Assembly: GCA_016793065.1 (NCBI GenBank)
Contig: JAEULV010000048.1
Coordinates: 38,860 to 102,859, forward strand
Source of the DNA: Hyphomicrobiaceae bacterium
GTDB taxonomy: Bacteria; Pseudomonadota; Alphaproteobacteria; Rhizobiales; Ancalomicrobiaceae
DNA length: 64,000 nt
Reading direction: 5' to 3'
The notes beneath the pieces were generated by a model, which was given only the letters and a program-made list of their open reading frames with translations, was not told where the DNA came from and searched no databases. The translations under genes were made by a program, and so were the position numbers. Positions 54,998 to 64,000 of the stretch are shown here, piece by piece. Position 1 is the first letter of the stretch. Each line of letters opens with the position of its first letter.

Positions 54998-57900
54998 ATG
55001 GCTATCAACGTTTCCGCCTATTCGATCCGCAAACCGGTGCCGGCGATCGTGCTGTTCGTCGTCCTGATGGCGATGGGGCTCGTGAGCTTCGCGTCGATGC
55101 CGGTGATGCGATTCCCCAATATCGACTTCCCGCTGGTGTCGGTGACGGTGACGGAGCCGAGCGCGGCGCCGGCCGAGCTTGAAACCCAGGTGGCGAAGAA
55201 GGTCGAGGATGCAGTCGCCAGCTTGTCGGGCGTCAACAAGGTGTCGTCGACGCTGAATGACGGCGCCTCGACCACGGTGATCGAGTTCCGGCTGGATACC
55301 GACATCGACCGGGCGGTGAACGACGTCAAGGACGCGGTGACCAATATCCGCTCGTCGCTGCCGGCGACTGCGGACGAGCCGGTGGTGAACCGGATCGATG
55401 TCGAGGGGGCGGCGATCCTCGCCTATTCGATCCGCTCGGCCGACAAGACGATCGAAGGCCTGTCGTGGTTCGTCGACGACGTGGTGGCGCGCGAGCTGCA
55501 GGCGTTACGCGGCATCGGCCGGGTGACGCGCATCGGCGGCGTGACCCGCGAGATCCAGGTGCGGCTCGATCCGGCCCGGCTGGCGGCGCTCGGCGTCACC
55601 GCCGCGACGGTGAACCAGCAATTGCGGGCGACCAATATCGAGCTTGGCGGCGGCAAGGGCGATGTCGGCGGCCAGCAGCAGTCGATCCGGACGCTCGCCG
55701 GGGCGAAGAGCATCGACGAGCTGGCGCGCAGCAGCATCATCCTGCCGGGCGGGCGCGAGGTGCGGCTCGGCGATCTCGGCGAGGTGGTCGACGCCTATGA
55801 GGAGCCGCGCTCCTATTCGCGCCTCGACGGCGAGCCGGTGGTGTCGCTGGCGGTGTTCCGCGCCAAGGGAGCGAGCGAGATCGACGTCAAGGACCGGGTG
55901 GAGGCGCGGGTCGCCAAGCTGCGGGCCGAGCATCCGCAGGTGGAGATCGCACTGATCGACGATACGGTCTGGTACACCAAGGGCAATTACGAGGCGGCGA
56001 TGACGACCCTGATCGAGGGGGCGCTGTTGTCGGTGCTGGTGGTGTTCCTGTTCCTGCGCGACTGGCGGGCGACGCTGATCTCGGCCTTCGCGCTGCCGCT
56101 GTCGATCATCCCGACCTTCTGGGCGATGTCGATGATGGGCTTTTCGCTCAATCTCGTCAGCCTGCTGGCGGTGACGCTGGTGACCGGCATCCTGGTCGAT
56201 GACGCGATCGTCGAGATCGAGAACATCGCCCGGCACATGCGGATGGGCAAGTCGCCCTACAAGGCGGCCATGGAGGCGGCCGACGAAATCGGCCTCGCGG
56301 TGATCGCGATCTCGTTCACCATCGTGGCGGTGTTCGCGCCGGTGTCGTTCATGGGCGGCATTGTCGGGCAGTATTTCAAGCAGTTCGGCCTGACGGTGGC
56401 GATCGCGGTGTTGTTCTCGCTCTTGGTGGCGCGGCTGGTGACGCCGATGATGGCGGCCTATCTGATGCGGCCGCTGGTCAAGGTCGACGATCCGGCGGCC
56501 TACAAGGCGGCGCGGTTGAAGCGGGTCAATCCGGCGAGCCTGATCGTGTTCGCGCTGATCGCGGGGCCGCTGGTTGCCTCGACGCTGGCGGTGAAGATCC
56601 TCGGCGAGGCGGCACCGGCCGGCGTGCGGGCGGTGGCGGAACTGGTCGAGCACTATTGGGGCGGGCTCATCAACGGGATGATGGGGCTGACGCAGGGGTC
56701 GCTTGCCGAAATCGGCGTGGCGATCGGACTGTTCGGGCTCGCCTATCTGTTCGTGCGGCATCTGGTCGGCATCGTGCTCGACGCGCATGTGGAGGAAGAG
56801 CTGCCGGACGGGCCGCTGATGCGTGGCTATACCGGCTTCTTGTCCAAGACGCTGGCGAGCGCGCGGATCGACTGGCGGGTGCCGAAGCTCGGCTGGCGCC
56901 TCAAGGCGCGGCCGAGCATGGCCTATGTGACGATCGTCGCCGGCTTCATCCTGTTCGCGGTGTCGATCGCGTCGATGAAGTTCCTGCCGACGGGGTTCCT
57001 GCCGATCGACGATACGTCGCGGATCATGGTGTTCGTCGAACTGCCGCCGGGGGCGTCACTCGACGACAACGGCGCCAAGACGGCGGAGATTTCCAAGCTT
57101 TTAAAGACCATCCCGGAAGTGAAGAACGTGTTCGTGATGGGCGGGACCAATCCGCTCGGCTCGCGCAACGTTCGCTATGCGACGATGGTGGTGCAGCTCT
57201 TGCACAAGACGCAGCGGTCGATTCCGGAGATCCGGGTGAAGGCCAAGGTCAGCGCGGCGCTGGCGACGGTGGCGGACGTGCGGGCCTATGTGGCCAACGA
57301 TCGCGGCGAGCGGGAGTTCCAGCTGGCGATCCTGTCGCGCGACGCGGAAGCGTTGGCGGAGGCGACGGCGAAGCTGGAAAGCGCGATGCGGCGGGTGCCG
57401 GGGCTGGTCGACACGGCGGCGACCGCCGGGCTGGAGCGGCCGGAAATCCGCATCCGGCCGAAGCTCGACGAGGCGGCGCGGCTCGGCATCACGCCCTATG
57501 CCATCGCCGAGACGGTGCGGGTGGCGACGATCGGCGACTATGACGCCAATCTCGCCAAGTTCACCGTCGGCGACCGGCAGGTGCCGATTCGGGTGCAGTT
57601 GCCGGTCGAGGCGCGCGCCGATTTCGCGACGCTGGCGGCTTTGAAGGTCGCCAATGCCAACGGGGTGGCGGTGCCGCTCTCGGCGGTGGCGGATATCGGC
57701 TTCGGCCAGGGGCCGTCGACGATCGAGCGCTATCAGCGCGAGCGGCAGGTCCGCATCGGCGCCGGGCTGGCGCCGGGGGTGGAACTGGGCGACGCCAAGC
57801 GGCTGGTCGATGCGCTGCCGGAGGTGATGAACCTGCCGGCCGGGGTGCGGATTGTCGAGGCGGGCGACGCCGAGATCCAGACCGAGATGTTCCAGAGCTT

Positions 57901-58564
57901 CGCCACGGCGATGGGGCTGGGGCTGTTGCTGGTGCTCGGCGTGCTGATCCTGCTGTTCGGCTCGGTGTTCCAGCCGATCACCATCCTGCTGTCGCTGCCG
58001 CTGTCGATCGGCGGCGTGATCACGGCGCTGCTGGTGACGCATAATTCGGTGTCGATGCCGGTGGTGATCGGCATTCTTATGCTGATGGGCATCGTCACCA
58101 AGAACGCCATCATGCTGGTCGACTTCTCGGTGGAGCAGGTGCATCGCGGCGTCGAGCGGCGTCTGGCGATCATCGATGCCGGACGCAAGCGGGCGCGGCC
58201 GATCATCATGACGACCATCGCGATGGCGGCGGGCATGCTGCCCTCGGCCTATGGGCTGGGCGATGGCGGCGAATTCCGGGCGCCGATGGCGATCGCGGTG
58301 ATCGGCGGCCTGATCGTGTCGACGGTGCTGTCGCTGGTGTTCGTGCCGTCGTTCTATATCGTCATGGACGATGTCAGCCGGATGTTCGGCTTCCTGTTCG
58401 GCCGGATGGTCGGCCCGAACGAGGAGGCGGACGTCTATGAGCAGATCGCGCCGGCGCATCAGGCGTTGCCGCAGCCGGTGCCGGCGGCGGGGGCGGGGGC
58501 GATCCCGATGCCGGCCAATGACGTTGCCGGGCGCAAGACGGCGGGGCCGCAGGCGGCCGAATGA
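54998..58564 (+). CDS. RND efflux pump, inner-membrane permease
   Basis: 1188 residues, about 140 longer than usual HAE1 pumps. The N-terminus (SAYSIRKPVPAIVLFVVLMA) and the proton-relay helix TGILVDDAIVEIENIARHMR (two Asp) are typical; the second half has LMGIVTKNAIMLVDFSVEQV. The porter domains are complete. The extra length lies between the sixth and seventh helices (about 488-640), where two additional hydrophobic segments appear (about 510-533 and 571-593). Last gene of the tetR-MFP-RND operon; GGGAG precedes the ATG. A perfect hairpin follows the stop. Confidence 0.93.
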   Translation: MAINVSAYSIRKPVPAIVLFVVLMAMGLVSFASMPVMRFPNIDFPLVSVTVTEPSAAPAELETQVAKKVEDAVASLSGVNKVSSTLNDGASTTVIEFRLDTDIDRAVNDVKDAVTNIRSSLPATADEPVVNRIDVEGAAILAYSIRSADKTIEGLSWFVDDVVARELQALRGIGRVTRIGGVTREIQVRLDPARLAALGVTAATVNQQLRATNIELGGGKGDVGGQQQSIRTLAGAKSIDELARSSIILPGGREVRLGDLGEVVDAYEEPRSYSRLDGEPVVSLAVFRAKGASEIDVKDRVEARVAKLRAEHPQVEIALIDDTVWYTKGNYEAAMTTLIEGALLSVLVVFLFLRDWRATLISAFALPLSIIPTFWAMSMMGFSLNLVSLLAVTLVTGILVDDAIVEIENIARHMRMGKSPYKAAMEAADEIGLAVIAISFTIVAVFAPVSFMGGIVGQYFKQFGLTVAIAVLFSLLVARLVTPMMAAYLMRPLVKVDDPAAYKAARLKRVNPASLIVFALIAGPLVASTLAVKILGEAAPAGVRAVAELVEHYWGGLINGMMGLTQGSLAEIGVAIGLFGLAYLFVRHLVGIVLDAHVEEELPDGPLMRGYTGFLSKTLASARIDWRVPKLGWRLKARPSMAYVTIVAGFILFAVSIASMKFLPTGFLPIDDTSRIMVFVELPPGASLDDNGAKTAEISKLLKTIPEVKNVFVMGGTNPLGSRNVRYATMVVQLLHKTQRSIPEIRVKAKVSAALATVADVRAYVANDRGEREFQLAILSRDAEALAEATAKLESAMRRVPGLVDTAATAGLERPEIRIRPKLDEAARLGITPYAIAETVRVATIGDYDANLAKFTVGDRQVPIRVQLPVEARADFATLAALKVANANGVAVPLSAVADIGFGQGPSTIERYQRERQVRIGAGLAPGVELGDAKRLVDALPEVMNLPAGVRIVEAGDAEIQTEMFQSFATAMGLGLLLVLGVLILLFGSVFQPITILLSLPLSIGGVITALLVTHNSVSMPVVIGILMLMGIVTKNAIMLVDFSVEQVHRGVERRLAIIDAGRKRARPIIMTTIAMAAGMLPSAYGLGDGGEFRAPMAIAVIGGLIVSTVLSLVFVPSFYIVMDDVSRMFGFLFGRMVGPNEEADVYEQIAPAHQALPQPVPAAGAGAIPMPANDVAGRKTAGPQAAE

Positions 58565-58565
58565 T

Positions 58566-58607
58566 CGCGATGGCGGCGCCACCGGCAAGGGTGGCGCCGC
58601 CATCGCG
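58566..58607. terminator. 18-bp hairpin between the RND gene and mtnP
   Basis: GCGATGGCGGCGCCACC (58567-58583), 6-base loop GGCAAG, GGTGGCGCCGCCATCGC (58590-58606); an outer C:G pair makes 18 bp. It starts 2 bases after the RND stop and ends 8 bases before the mtnP stop. No U-tract, but placed to serve both convergent genes. Confidence 0.7.
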
Positions 58608-58614
58608 GGGTGCG

Positions 58615-59484
<870 letters not shown>

Positions 59485-59526
59485 GATTGTTTGCATCCGC
59501 GTTGTCGTGGTCGAGCGATGCATAGC

Positions 59527-59558
59527 AAAAAGGGCCCTCTTGCGAGAGCCCTTTTCGG
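59527..59558 (-). terminator. Terminator of the petABC operon
   Basis: AAAAGGGC (59528-59535) and GCCCTTTT (59548-59555) form an 8-bp stem; on the minus strand TTTTTGC follows. It lies beyond mosaic repeat copy C, 170 bases past the petC stop and just before mtnP. Confidence 0.8.
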
Positions 59559-59566
59559 TTGATTCA

Positions 59567-59694
59567 TGCCAGGGTCCGAAGGCGCTGGCGCGCCCGGCCC
59601 CGGAGGGCTCGCGATTTTCTCATCCGCATCAGCGGCGTGAGAAATTCGCGTCCGGAATACCATCGGCCATTTTCACTGCCCGATGGTATCAGCC
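59567..59694 (-). repeat. Three-hairpin mosaic repeat, copy C
   Basis: 128 bp, TGCCAGGGTCCG to GGTATCAGCCG. Hairpin 2 has CGCGATTTTCTCA / TGAGAAATTCGCG, hairpin 3 ATACCATCGG / CCGATGGTAT. It stands between the petC stop (33 bases away) and the operon terminator, so it is in the 3' untranslated part of the petABC transcript. Strand given relative to petC. Confidence 0.88.
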
Positions 59695-59726
59695 GCCGTC
59701 CGGCGCGGGCGCCGGACGAAACCGGC

Positions 59727-60593
59727 TCAGTGCTTGATGCCCGACCACAGCTTGCGCGTGGTGAGGTAGAGCAGGCCGGCCAGCACGGTCAGGAACAGCA
59801 GCGTCAGGAAGCCGATCTGCTTGCGCTCGTTGAGCTTGGGCTCGGCGGCCCAGTTCAGGAACGCAGAAACGTCGCGGGCATACTGGTCGACGGTCTGCTT
59901 GGAGCCGTCTTCGTAGGTCACCTGATCGTCGCTGATCGGGGCGGCCATGGCGATGCAGGTGCCCGACAGGAACTTGTCGTTATAGTTCAGGCCATCGGCG
60001 CACTCGTGGCCCTTGGGGGCGTCCTTGTAGCCGGTGATCAGGTTGTAGATGTAGTCCGGGCCGTGCTCGGCGTAGAGCGTCAGGCCGTCGACGAGGAACG
60101 AGCCCGGATAGGACCCGGCCACGGCGCGGGCCTTGGCGATCATCGAGAAGTCCGGCGGATAGGCGCCGTTATTGGCGGCGCGGGCGGCTTCCGGATTGGG
60201 GAACGGCGAGGGCAGGCGGTCCGAGAGGCGCGACGGCCGCTTGAACATCTCGCCCTGGTCGTTCGGGCCGTCGAGGGTCTCGTAGCCGGCTTCCTTGATC
60301 AGCGCCTTGACCTGGGCCTCGGAGAACTCCGGGCCGCCGGACTGGACGAGATTGCGGAAGGACACGAGGCCCATGCCGTGGCAGGCCGAGCAGACTTCCT
60401 TGTAGACCTTGAAGCCACGCTGCAGCTGGGCCTTGTCATAGGTGCCGAAGGCGCCGGAGAACGACCACTTCTGCCGCTCGATGTGGACGACGTCGCCCGA
60501 GGCGAGCGCCGGAGTGGCGGCCGCGACCGCGCCGATCGCCAGGGTGGCGGCGGCGAGGAAGGTCCGGACGCGGGACTTGGTTTGCGTAAACAT
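59727..60593 (-). CDS. petC: Cytochrome c1 of the bc1 complex
   Basis: 288 residues. A cleavable signal peptide (FLAAATLAIGAVAAATPALA) precedes the haem site VCSACHGMGLVSFRNL (CxxCH). The axial Met is probably in GTCIAMAAPISDDQV. One C-terminal helix anchors the protein (IGFLTLLFLTVLAGLLYL). It passes electrons from the Rieske centre to soluble cytochromes. Third gene of petABC. Confidence 0.97.
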   Translation of the reverse strand: MFTQTKSRVRTFLAAATLAIGAVAAATPALASGDVVHIERQKWSFSGAFGTYDKAQLQRGFKVYKEVCSACHGMGLVSFRNLVQSGGPEFSEAQVKALIKEAGYETLDGPNDQGEMFKRPSRLSDRLPSPFPNPEAARAANNGAYPPDFSMIAKARAVAGSYPGSFLVDGLTLYAEHGPDYIYNLITGYKDAPKGHECADGLNYNDKFLSGTCIAMAAPISDDQVTYEDGSKQTVDQYARDVSAFLNWAAEPKLNERKQIGFLTLLFLTVLAGLLYLTTRKLWSGIKH

Positions 60594-60617
60594 GTGCTTG
60601 TCTCCCGTCGATCCAGA

Positions 60618-61832
60618 TCAGCTCAGGACAGATTCGGTGATCGAGTTCGGCAGTGGCTTCGGCTTTTCGACGAGGCCGATGACGAACAGGAACACGAAGT
60701 AGCCGAAGTAGATGGCCATGAAGATGCGCGAGAACACCACGTAGAGGCCTTCGGCCGGAGCGGCGCCGAGGTAGCCGAGGGCCACGCAGGCGACGACAAA
60801 CAGCCAGAAGAACACCTTGGCGATCGGACGATAGGTCATCGAGCGGATCTTCGAGGTGTCGAGCCACGGCAGGATGAACATCACCGCGATGGCGCCGAAC
60901 ATGGCCAGCACGCCGCCGAGCTTGTCGGGAACCGCGCGCAAGATGGCGTAGAACGGCAGGAAGTACCATTCCGGAACGATATGCGCGGGCGTCACCAGCG
61001 GGTTGGCCTCGATATTGTTGTCCGGGTGGTTGAAGAACATCGGCATGTAGAAGACGAAGATCAGGAAGAAGATGAAGAACACCGCCACCGCGAACAGATC
61101 CTTGATCGTGTAGTACGGGTGGAAGGGCAGGGTGTCCTGCTCGGACTTCACTTCAACGCCGGTCGGGTTGCCGTTGCCGGAGACGTGCAGCGCCCAGATG
61201 TGCAGGACGACGACGCCGAGGATCATGAACGGCAGCAGGTAGTGCAGCGCGAAGAAGCGGTTCAGCGTCGGGTTGTCGACCGAGAAGCCGCCCCACAGCC
61301 AGCTCACCACCGGATCGCCGACGATCGGGAAGGCGGAGAACAGGTTGGTGATGACGGTGGCGCCCCAGAACGACATCTGGCCCCACGGCAGCACATAGCC
61401 CATGAAGGCGGTGGCCATCATGAGGAGGAAGATCAGCACGCCGAGGATCCACAGCACTTCGCGCGGTTCCTTGTAGGAACCGAAGTAGAGGCCGCGCAGG
61501 ATGTGCATGTAGACGGCGATGAAGAACAGCGAGGCGCCGTTCTGGTGGAGATTGCGGATCAGCCAGCCGTAGTTGACGTCGCGCATGATGTGCTCGACCG
61601 AATTGAAGGCGAGCGAGGTGTGCGGCGTGTAGTGCATGACGAGCACGATACCCGTGAGGATCATCGTGATCAGCATGAACATGGCGATGGCGCCGAAGGT
61701 CCAGAAATAGTTGAGATTACGCGGCGTCGGGAACGCCACGGCCTGACCATGCATCATGGAGATGATCGGCAGGCGCCGCTCGAGCCACTTGGCGATGGCA
61801 TTCTGCGGCTGGTAGGTCGAGTGACCGGCCAT
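60618..61832 (-). CDS. petB: Cytochrome b of the bc1 complex
   Basis: 404 residues, the fused (fbcB-type) form with about eight helices. The haem-binding helices contain [40 protein letters not shown] and [20 protein letters not shown]. The quinol-oxidation signature [13 protein letters not shown] is present. It carries the b-type haems and the two quinone sites. Separated from petA by 40 bases and from petC by 24. Confidence 0.97.
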   Translation of the reverse strand: MAGHSTYQPQNAIAKWLERRLPIISMMHGQAVAFPTPRNLNYFWTFGAIAMFMLITMILTGIVLVMHYTPHTSLAFNSVEHIMRDVNYGWLIRNLHQNGASLFFIAVYMHILRGLYFGSYKEPREVLWILGVLIFLLMMATAFMGYVLPWGQMSFWGATVITNLFSAFPIVGDPVVSWLWGGFSVDNPTLNRFFALHYLLPFMILGVVVLHIWALHVSGNGNPTGVEVKSEQDTLPFHPYYTIKDLFAVAVFFIFFLIFVFYMPMFFNHPDNNIEANPLVTPAHIVPEWYFLPFYAILRAVPDKLGGVLAMFGAIAVMFILPWLDTSKIRSMTYRPIAKVFFWLFVVACVALGYLGAAPAEGLYVVFSRIFMAIYFGYFVFLFVIGLVEKPKPLPNSITESVLS

Positions 61833-61872
61833 GGGAGGATGCTCCTGAAGGACTGAAAAGGGCTGCCGAGGA

Positions 61873-62421
61873 TCAGGCGTTCTTCAGATCGGTGATCAGA
61901 ACCACCGTGTCGGAAGTGAACTGATATTCCGGAACGGGAAGGTTCAGCGGCGCCGGGCCTTTGCGGATACGACCCGAGGTGTCGTAGTGCGAGCCGTGGC
62001 AGGGGCAGAACCAGCCGTCGAAATCGCCGCGGCCACCGGCCGTGCCGACCGGGGTGCAGCCCAGGTGGGTGCAGACGCCCGAAACGATCAGCCATTCGTC
62101 CTTGCCCGGCTTGACGCGGTCGGCATCCTTGGCCGGATCCGGCAGGGCGGCGGTGTCGTCCTTGCGGGCGGCGTCGATCTCGCCCTTGGTGCGGCGGCGA
62201 ACGAACATCGCCTTGCCGCGGAACTTGACGGTTACGATCTGGCCCGGCTGGATCGCCGAGATATCGACTTCGGTGGTCGACAACGCCAGCGCCGAAGCGT
62301 CCGGGTTCATCTGGTGGATGAACGGCCAGGCAGCGAAGCCGGCGCCCACAGCGCCCGTCGCAGCGGTCGCGATGTAGAGGAAATCACGCCGGGTCGGTTC
62401 TGCCGAATTGGTGGTAGCCAA
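61873..62421 (-). CDS. petA: Rieske iron-sulfur protein of the bc1 complex
   Basis: 182 residues. A Tat-type start ([20 protein letters not shown]) with the membrane anchor, then cluster ligands in [12 protein letters not shown] and [15 protein letters not shown]. Oxidises ubiquinol with cytochrome b. First gene of the operon; its promoter is in the 272-base gap to trmL. Confidence 0.97.
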   Translation of the reverse strand: MATTNSAEPTRRDFLYIATAATGAVGAGFAAWPFIHQMNPDASALALSTTEVDISAIQPGQIVTVKFRGKAMFVRRRTKGEIDAARKDDTAALPDPAKDADRVKPGKDEWLIVSGVCTHLGCTPVGTAGGRGDFDGWFCPCHGSHYDTSGRIRKGPAPLNLPVPEYQFTSDTVVLITDLKNA

Positions 62422-62741
62422 GGTCGGTTCCTTTCATGCGCATCATAACTGCCGCAAGGGGCGTGCAGCGGCCGGTTCCGTTCGGCCAAAACAAACGGCC
62501 GAAGCGGCGGATGCCTGCCTCGGTTCCGGTCGTCCGGCTATGCGAGCGGGAGCCGGCCTGCCCCCGATCGGGCCGTCTTGTGACATCAGTTCGCCTTATT
62601 GTCCAGCATCGGCCCCCGGTTTGGGGACAGGATGTCGCAAGATTCCGCGACAATCCGTATAGGGTGCTAAGCCCCTTGACTTAAAAGAGAAACTTGGAAC
62701 TGTTCGAGTTCAGCGCCAATTCGTTAGACGAAAGTTCCTGC

Positions 62742-63317
62742 ATGAACGCGCCGATCGGCGACGCCATGGCCGGTTCCGGGCCCCGGGTGGCCCTGTTCCA
62801 GCCGGATATTCCGCCCAATACCGGCACGATCCTGCGGCTGGCGGCCTGCCTCGGATTCCCGGTCGACGTGATCGAGCCGGCGGGATTCCGGCTCGACGAC
62901 CGGATGTTGCGTCGCGCCGGGCTCGACTATCTCGACATGGCGGCGCTCGTCCGGCATGCCGATTTCGAGGCGTTCGACGCGGCGCGCCGCGCCGGCGGGC
63001 GGCGGCTGGTGCTGGTGGAGACCGGCGGGGCGGTGTCGCACACGGATTTCCGCTATGACCGGCGCGACATCGTGATGTTCGGGCGCGAGAGCGCCGGCAC
63101 GCCGGCCGCGGTGATGGCGCGGGCGGACGCGGTGGTCAGCGTGCCGATGCTGGCCGGGCGGCGGTCGATCAACCTCGCGATGACCTGCGCCCTGGTCGTC
63201 GGCGAGGTCTATCGACAACTGGGGCTTTTTCCCGCATTGGAAAAACTCGAAACCGAGACGCCGGACGACGGCCTGTCGATCGGTCTGGTCCGGAATGGCG
63301 AAGAGGCAAGGCGATGA
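62742..63317 (+). CDS. trmL: tRNA (cytidine/uridine-34 2'-O)-methyltransferase TrmL
   Basis: 191 residues from the ATG at 62742; a TTG at 62694 preceded by GAGAAAC would give 207. SPOUT motifs are clear: [56 protein letters not shown] and [20 protein letters not shown]. It methylates the wobble ribose of tRNA-Leu isoacceptors. The stop overlaps the hemF start (ATGA), so the two are cotranscribed. Confidence 0.93.
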   Translation: MNAPIGDAMAGSGPRVALFQPDIPPNTGTILRLAACLGFPVDVIEPAGFRLDDRMLRRAGLDYLDMAALVRHADFEAFDAARRAGGRRLVLVETGGAVSHTDFRYDRRDIVMFGRESAGTPAAVMARADAVVSVPMLAGRRSINLAMTCALVVGEVYRQLGLFPALEKLETETPDDGLSIGLVRNGEEARR

Positions 63318-64000
63318 GCGACGCGCGGCAGGGATTCGAGGCGCCGGTTCCGGAGGGGATCGACGACAAGAAGGCGCGGGCGACCGCCTGGTTCGAGCAA
63401 TTGCGCGACCGGATCGTCAAGGCGTTCGAGACGCTGGAGGACCGGCTGGAGAGCGGGCCGCAGGCGGGGCTGCCGGCGGGGCGGTTCGTCCGGACGCCGT
63501 GGACGCGCACCGATGCGACCGGGAAGCCTGGCGGCGGCGGCACCATGGCGATGATGCATGGCCGGGTGTTCGAGAAGGTCGGCGTGCATGTCTCGGCGGT
63601 GCACGGGGAATTCGCGCCGGAGTTCCGGGCGCAGATCCCGGGCGCCGAGACCGATCCGCGATTCTGGGCCTCGGGCATCTCGCTGATCGCGCATCCGTGG
63701 AACCCCAACGTGCCGGCGGTGCACATGAACACCCGCATGGTGGTGACGTCGAAGCAGTGGTTCGGCGGCGGCGCCGACCTGACGCCGGTGCTCGACCGCC
63801 GCCGCAGCCAGGACGACCCGGACACGGTCGATTTCCACGGGGCGATGCGGCGGGCGTGCGAAAGCCATCCGGTGGCCGACTACGAGCGCTACAAGGCGTG
63901 GTGCGACAGCTATTTCCACCTCAAGCACCGCGACGAGCCGCGCGGGGTGGGCGGCATCTTCTACGACTATCTGAATTCCGGCGACTTCGAGGCCGATTTT
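63314..64000 (+). CDS. hemF: Oxygen-dependent coproporphyrinogen III oxidase, 3' end outside window
   Basis: The first 229 codons are present. [40 protein letters not shown] and [15 protein letters not shown] match HemF; the catalytic residues of this cofactor-free enzyme lie in these segments. [20 protein letters not shown] is near the cut. It turns coproporphyrinogen III into protoporphyrinogen IX when oxygen is present. The missing part should be about 70-80 residues. Confidence 0.96.
   Translation, partial: MSDARQGFEAPVPEGIDDKKARATAWFEQLRDRIVKAFETLEDRLESGPQAGLPAGRFVRTPWTRTDATGKPGGGGTMAMMHGRVFEKVGVHVSAVHGEFAPEFRAQIPGAETDPRFWASGISLIAHPWNPNVPAVHMNTRMVVTSKQWFGGGADLTPVLDRRRSQDDPDTVDFHGAMRRACESHPVADYERYKAWCDSYFHLKHRDEPRGVGGIFYDYLNSGDFEADF

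Noticed and set aside
59559..61856. 765-codon plus-strand frame opposite petB and petC
   Set aside because: The minus strand encodes clear cytochrome b and c1; this is the antisense frame.

Overview
The window is high-GC chromosomal DNA from an alphaproteobacterium, most likely of the order Hyphomicrobiales (Rhizobiales). The basis is a Caulobacter-type flagellar block (fliF-fliG-fliH-fliN-flbD next to flhA), the CtrA-antagonist gene sciP, a Rhodobacter-type PmtA-like methyltransferase, a three-gene fbc (bc1) operon and dispersed mosaic palindromes like those of rhizobia. Genus cannot be fixed from sequence reading alone. Gene density is high, many operons have ATGA/GTGA stop-start overlaps, and no phage, IS element or CRISPR array is visible.

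Layout. 1-10 kb: end of a LOTUS (OST-HTH) protein; a minus-strand MoxR / DUF58 / BatA-DUF4159 / VWA-like membrane operon; a plus-strand DUF1285-NUDIX (NudL) pair. 10-22.2 kb: flagellar genes flhA(+), then fliF-fliG-fliH-fliN-flbD(-), sciP(-), fliK-flgD(-). Candidate CtrA boxes lie in front of flhA and fliF. 22.5-29.9 kb: mnmA, a PmtA-like methyltransferase, an unusual tRNA-Met(CAT), a broken RTX-like gene, YbaK-type deacylase plus GNAT, apt, an unknown protein and two MaoC hot-dog proteins. 30.1-33.8 kb: a membrane-stress operon encoding a TnpB-N-domain::PspA fusion, a YqiJ-like OB-fold membrane protein and a flotillin. 34-40 kb: ychF, pth, rplY, NUDIX, a small ORF, a metallophosphoesterase and an unknown membrane protein. 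40-48 kb: the C-P lyase locus phnF / phnGHIJKL-acetyltransferase-phnM-phnN. 48-59.5 kb: a small membrane protein, nikR, a GT87-like membrane protein, mtnA, an AraC regulator, a tetR-MFP-RND efflux operon and mtnP. 59.7-62.4 kb: bc1 complex petA-petB-petC. 62.7 kb to the end: trmL and the start of hemF.

How the genes work together. The flagellar genes encode the MS ring and switch (FliF/G/N), export gate (FlhA, FliH), hook (FlgD, FliK) and the sigma-54 activator FlbD; SciP and CtrA boxes tie them to the cell cycle. The phn operon encodes phosphonate breakdown to ribosyl phosphates under a GntR/PhnF repressor; its transporter (phnCDE) is not in view. MtnA and MtnP are two steps of methylthioadenosine salvage. 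The bc1 complex serves respiration.

Most noteworthy: (1) the PspA gene whose reading frame begins with what looks like a TnpB (IS605 OrfB) N-terminal domain without its nuclease, preceded by a near-consensus promoter that places the start codon at the predicted transcript start; (2) a 127-129 bp three-hairpin repeat present four times, each time just 3' of a minus-strand gene and in the same orientation, twice containing that gene's stop codon; (3) an RTX-like gene with a good ribosome-binding site facing ACG rather than ATG and an in-frame amber codon; (4) an RND pump with an insertion of about 150 residues carrying two extra hydrophobic segments.
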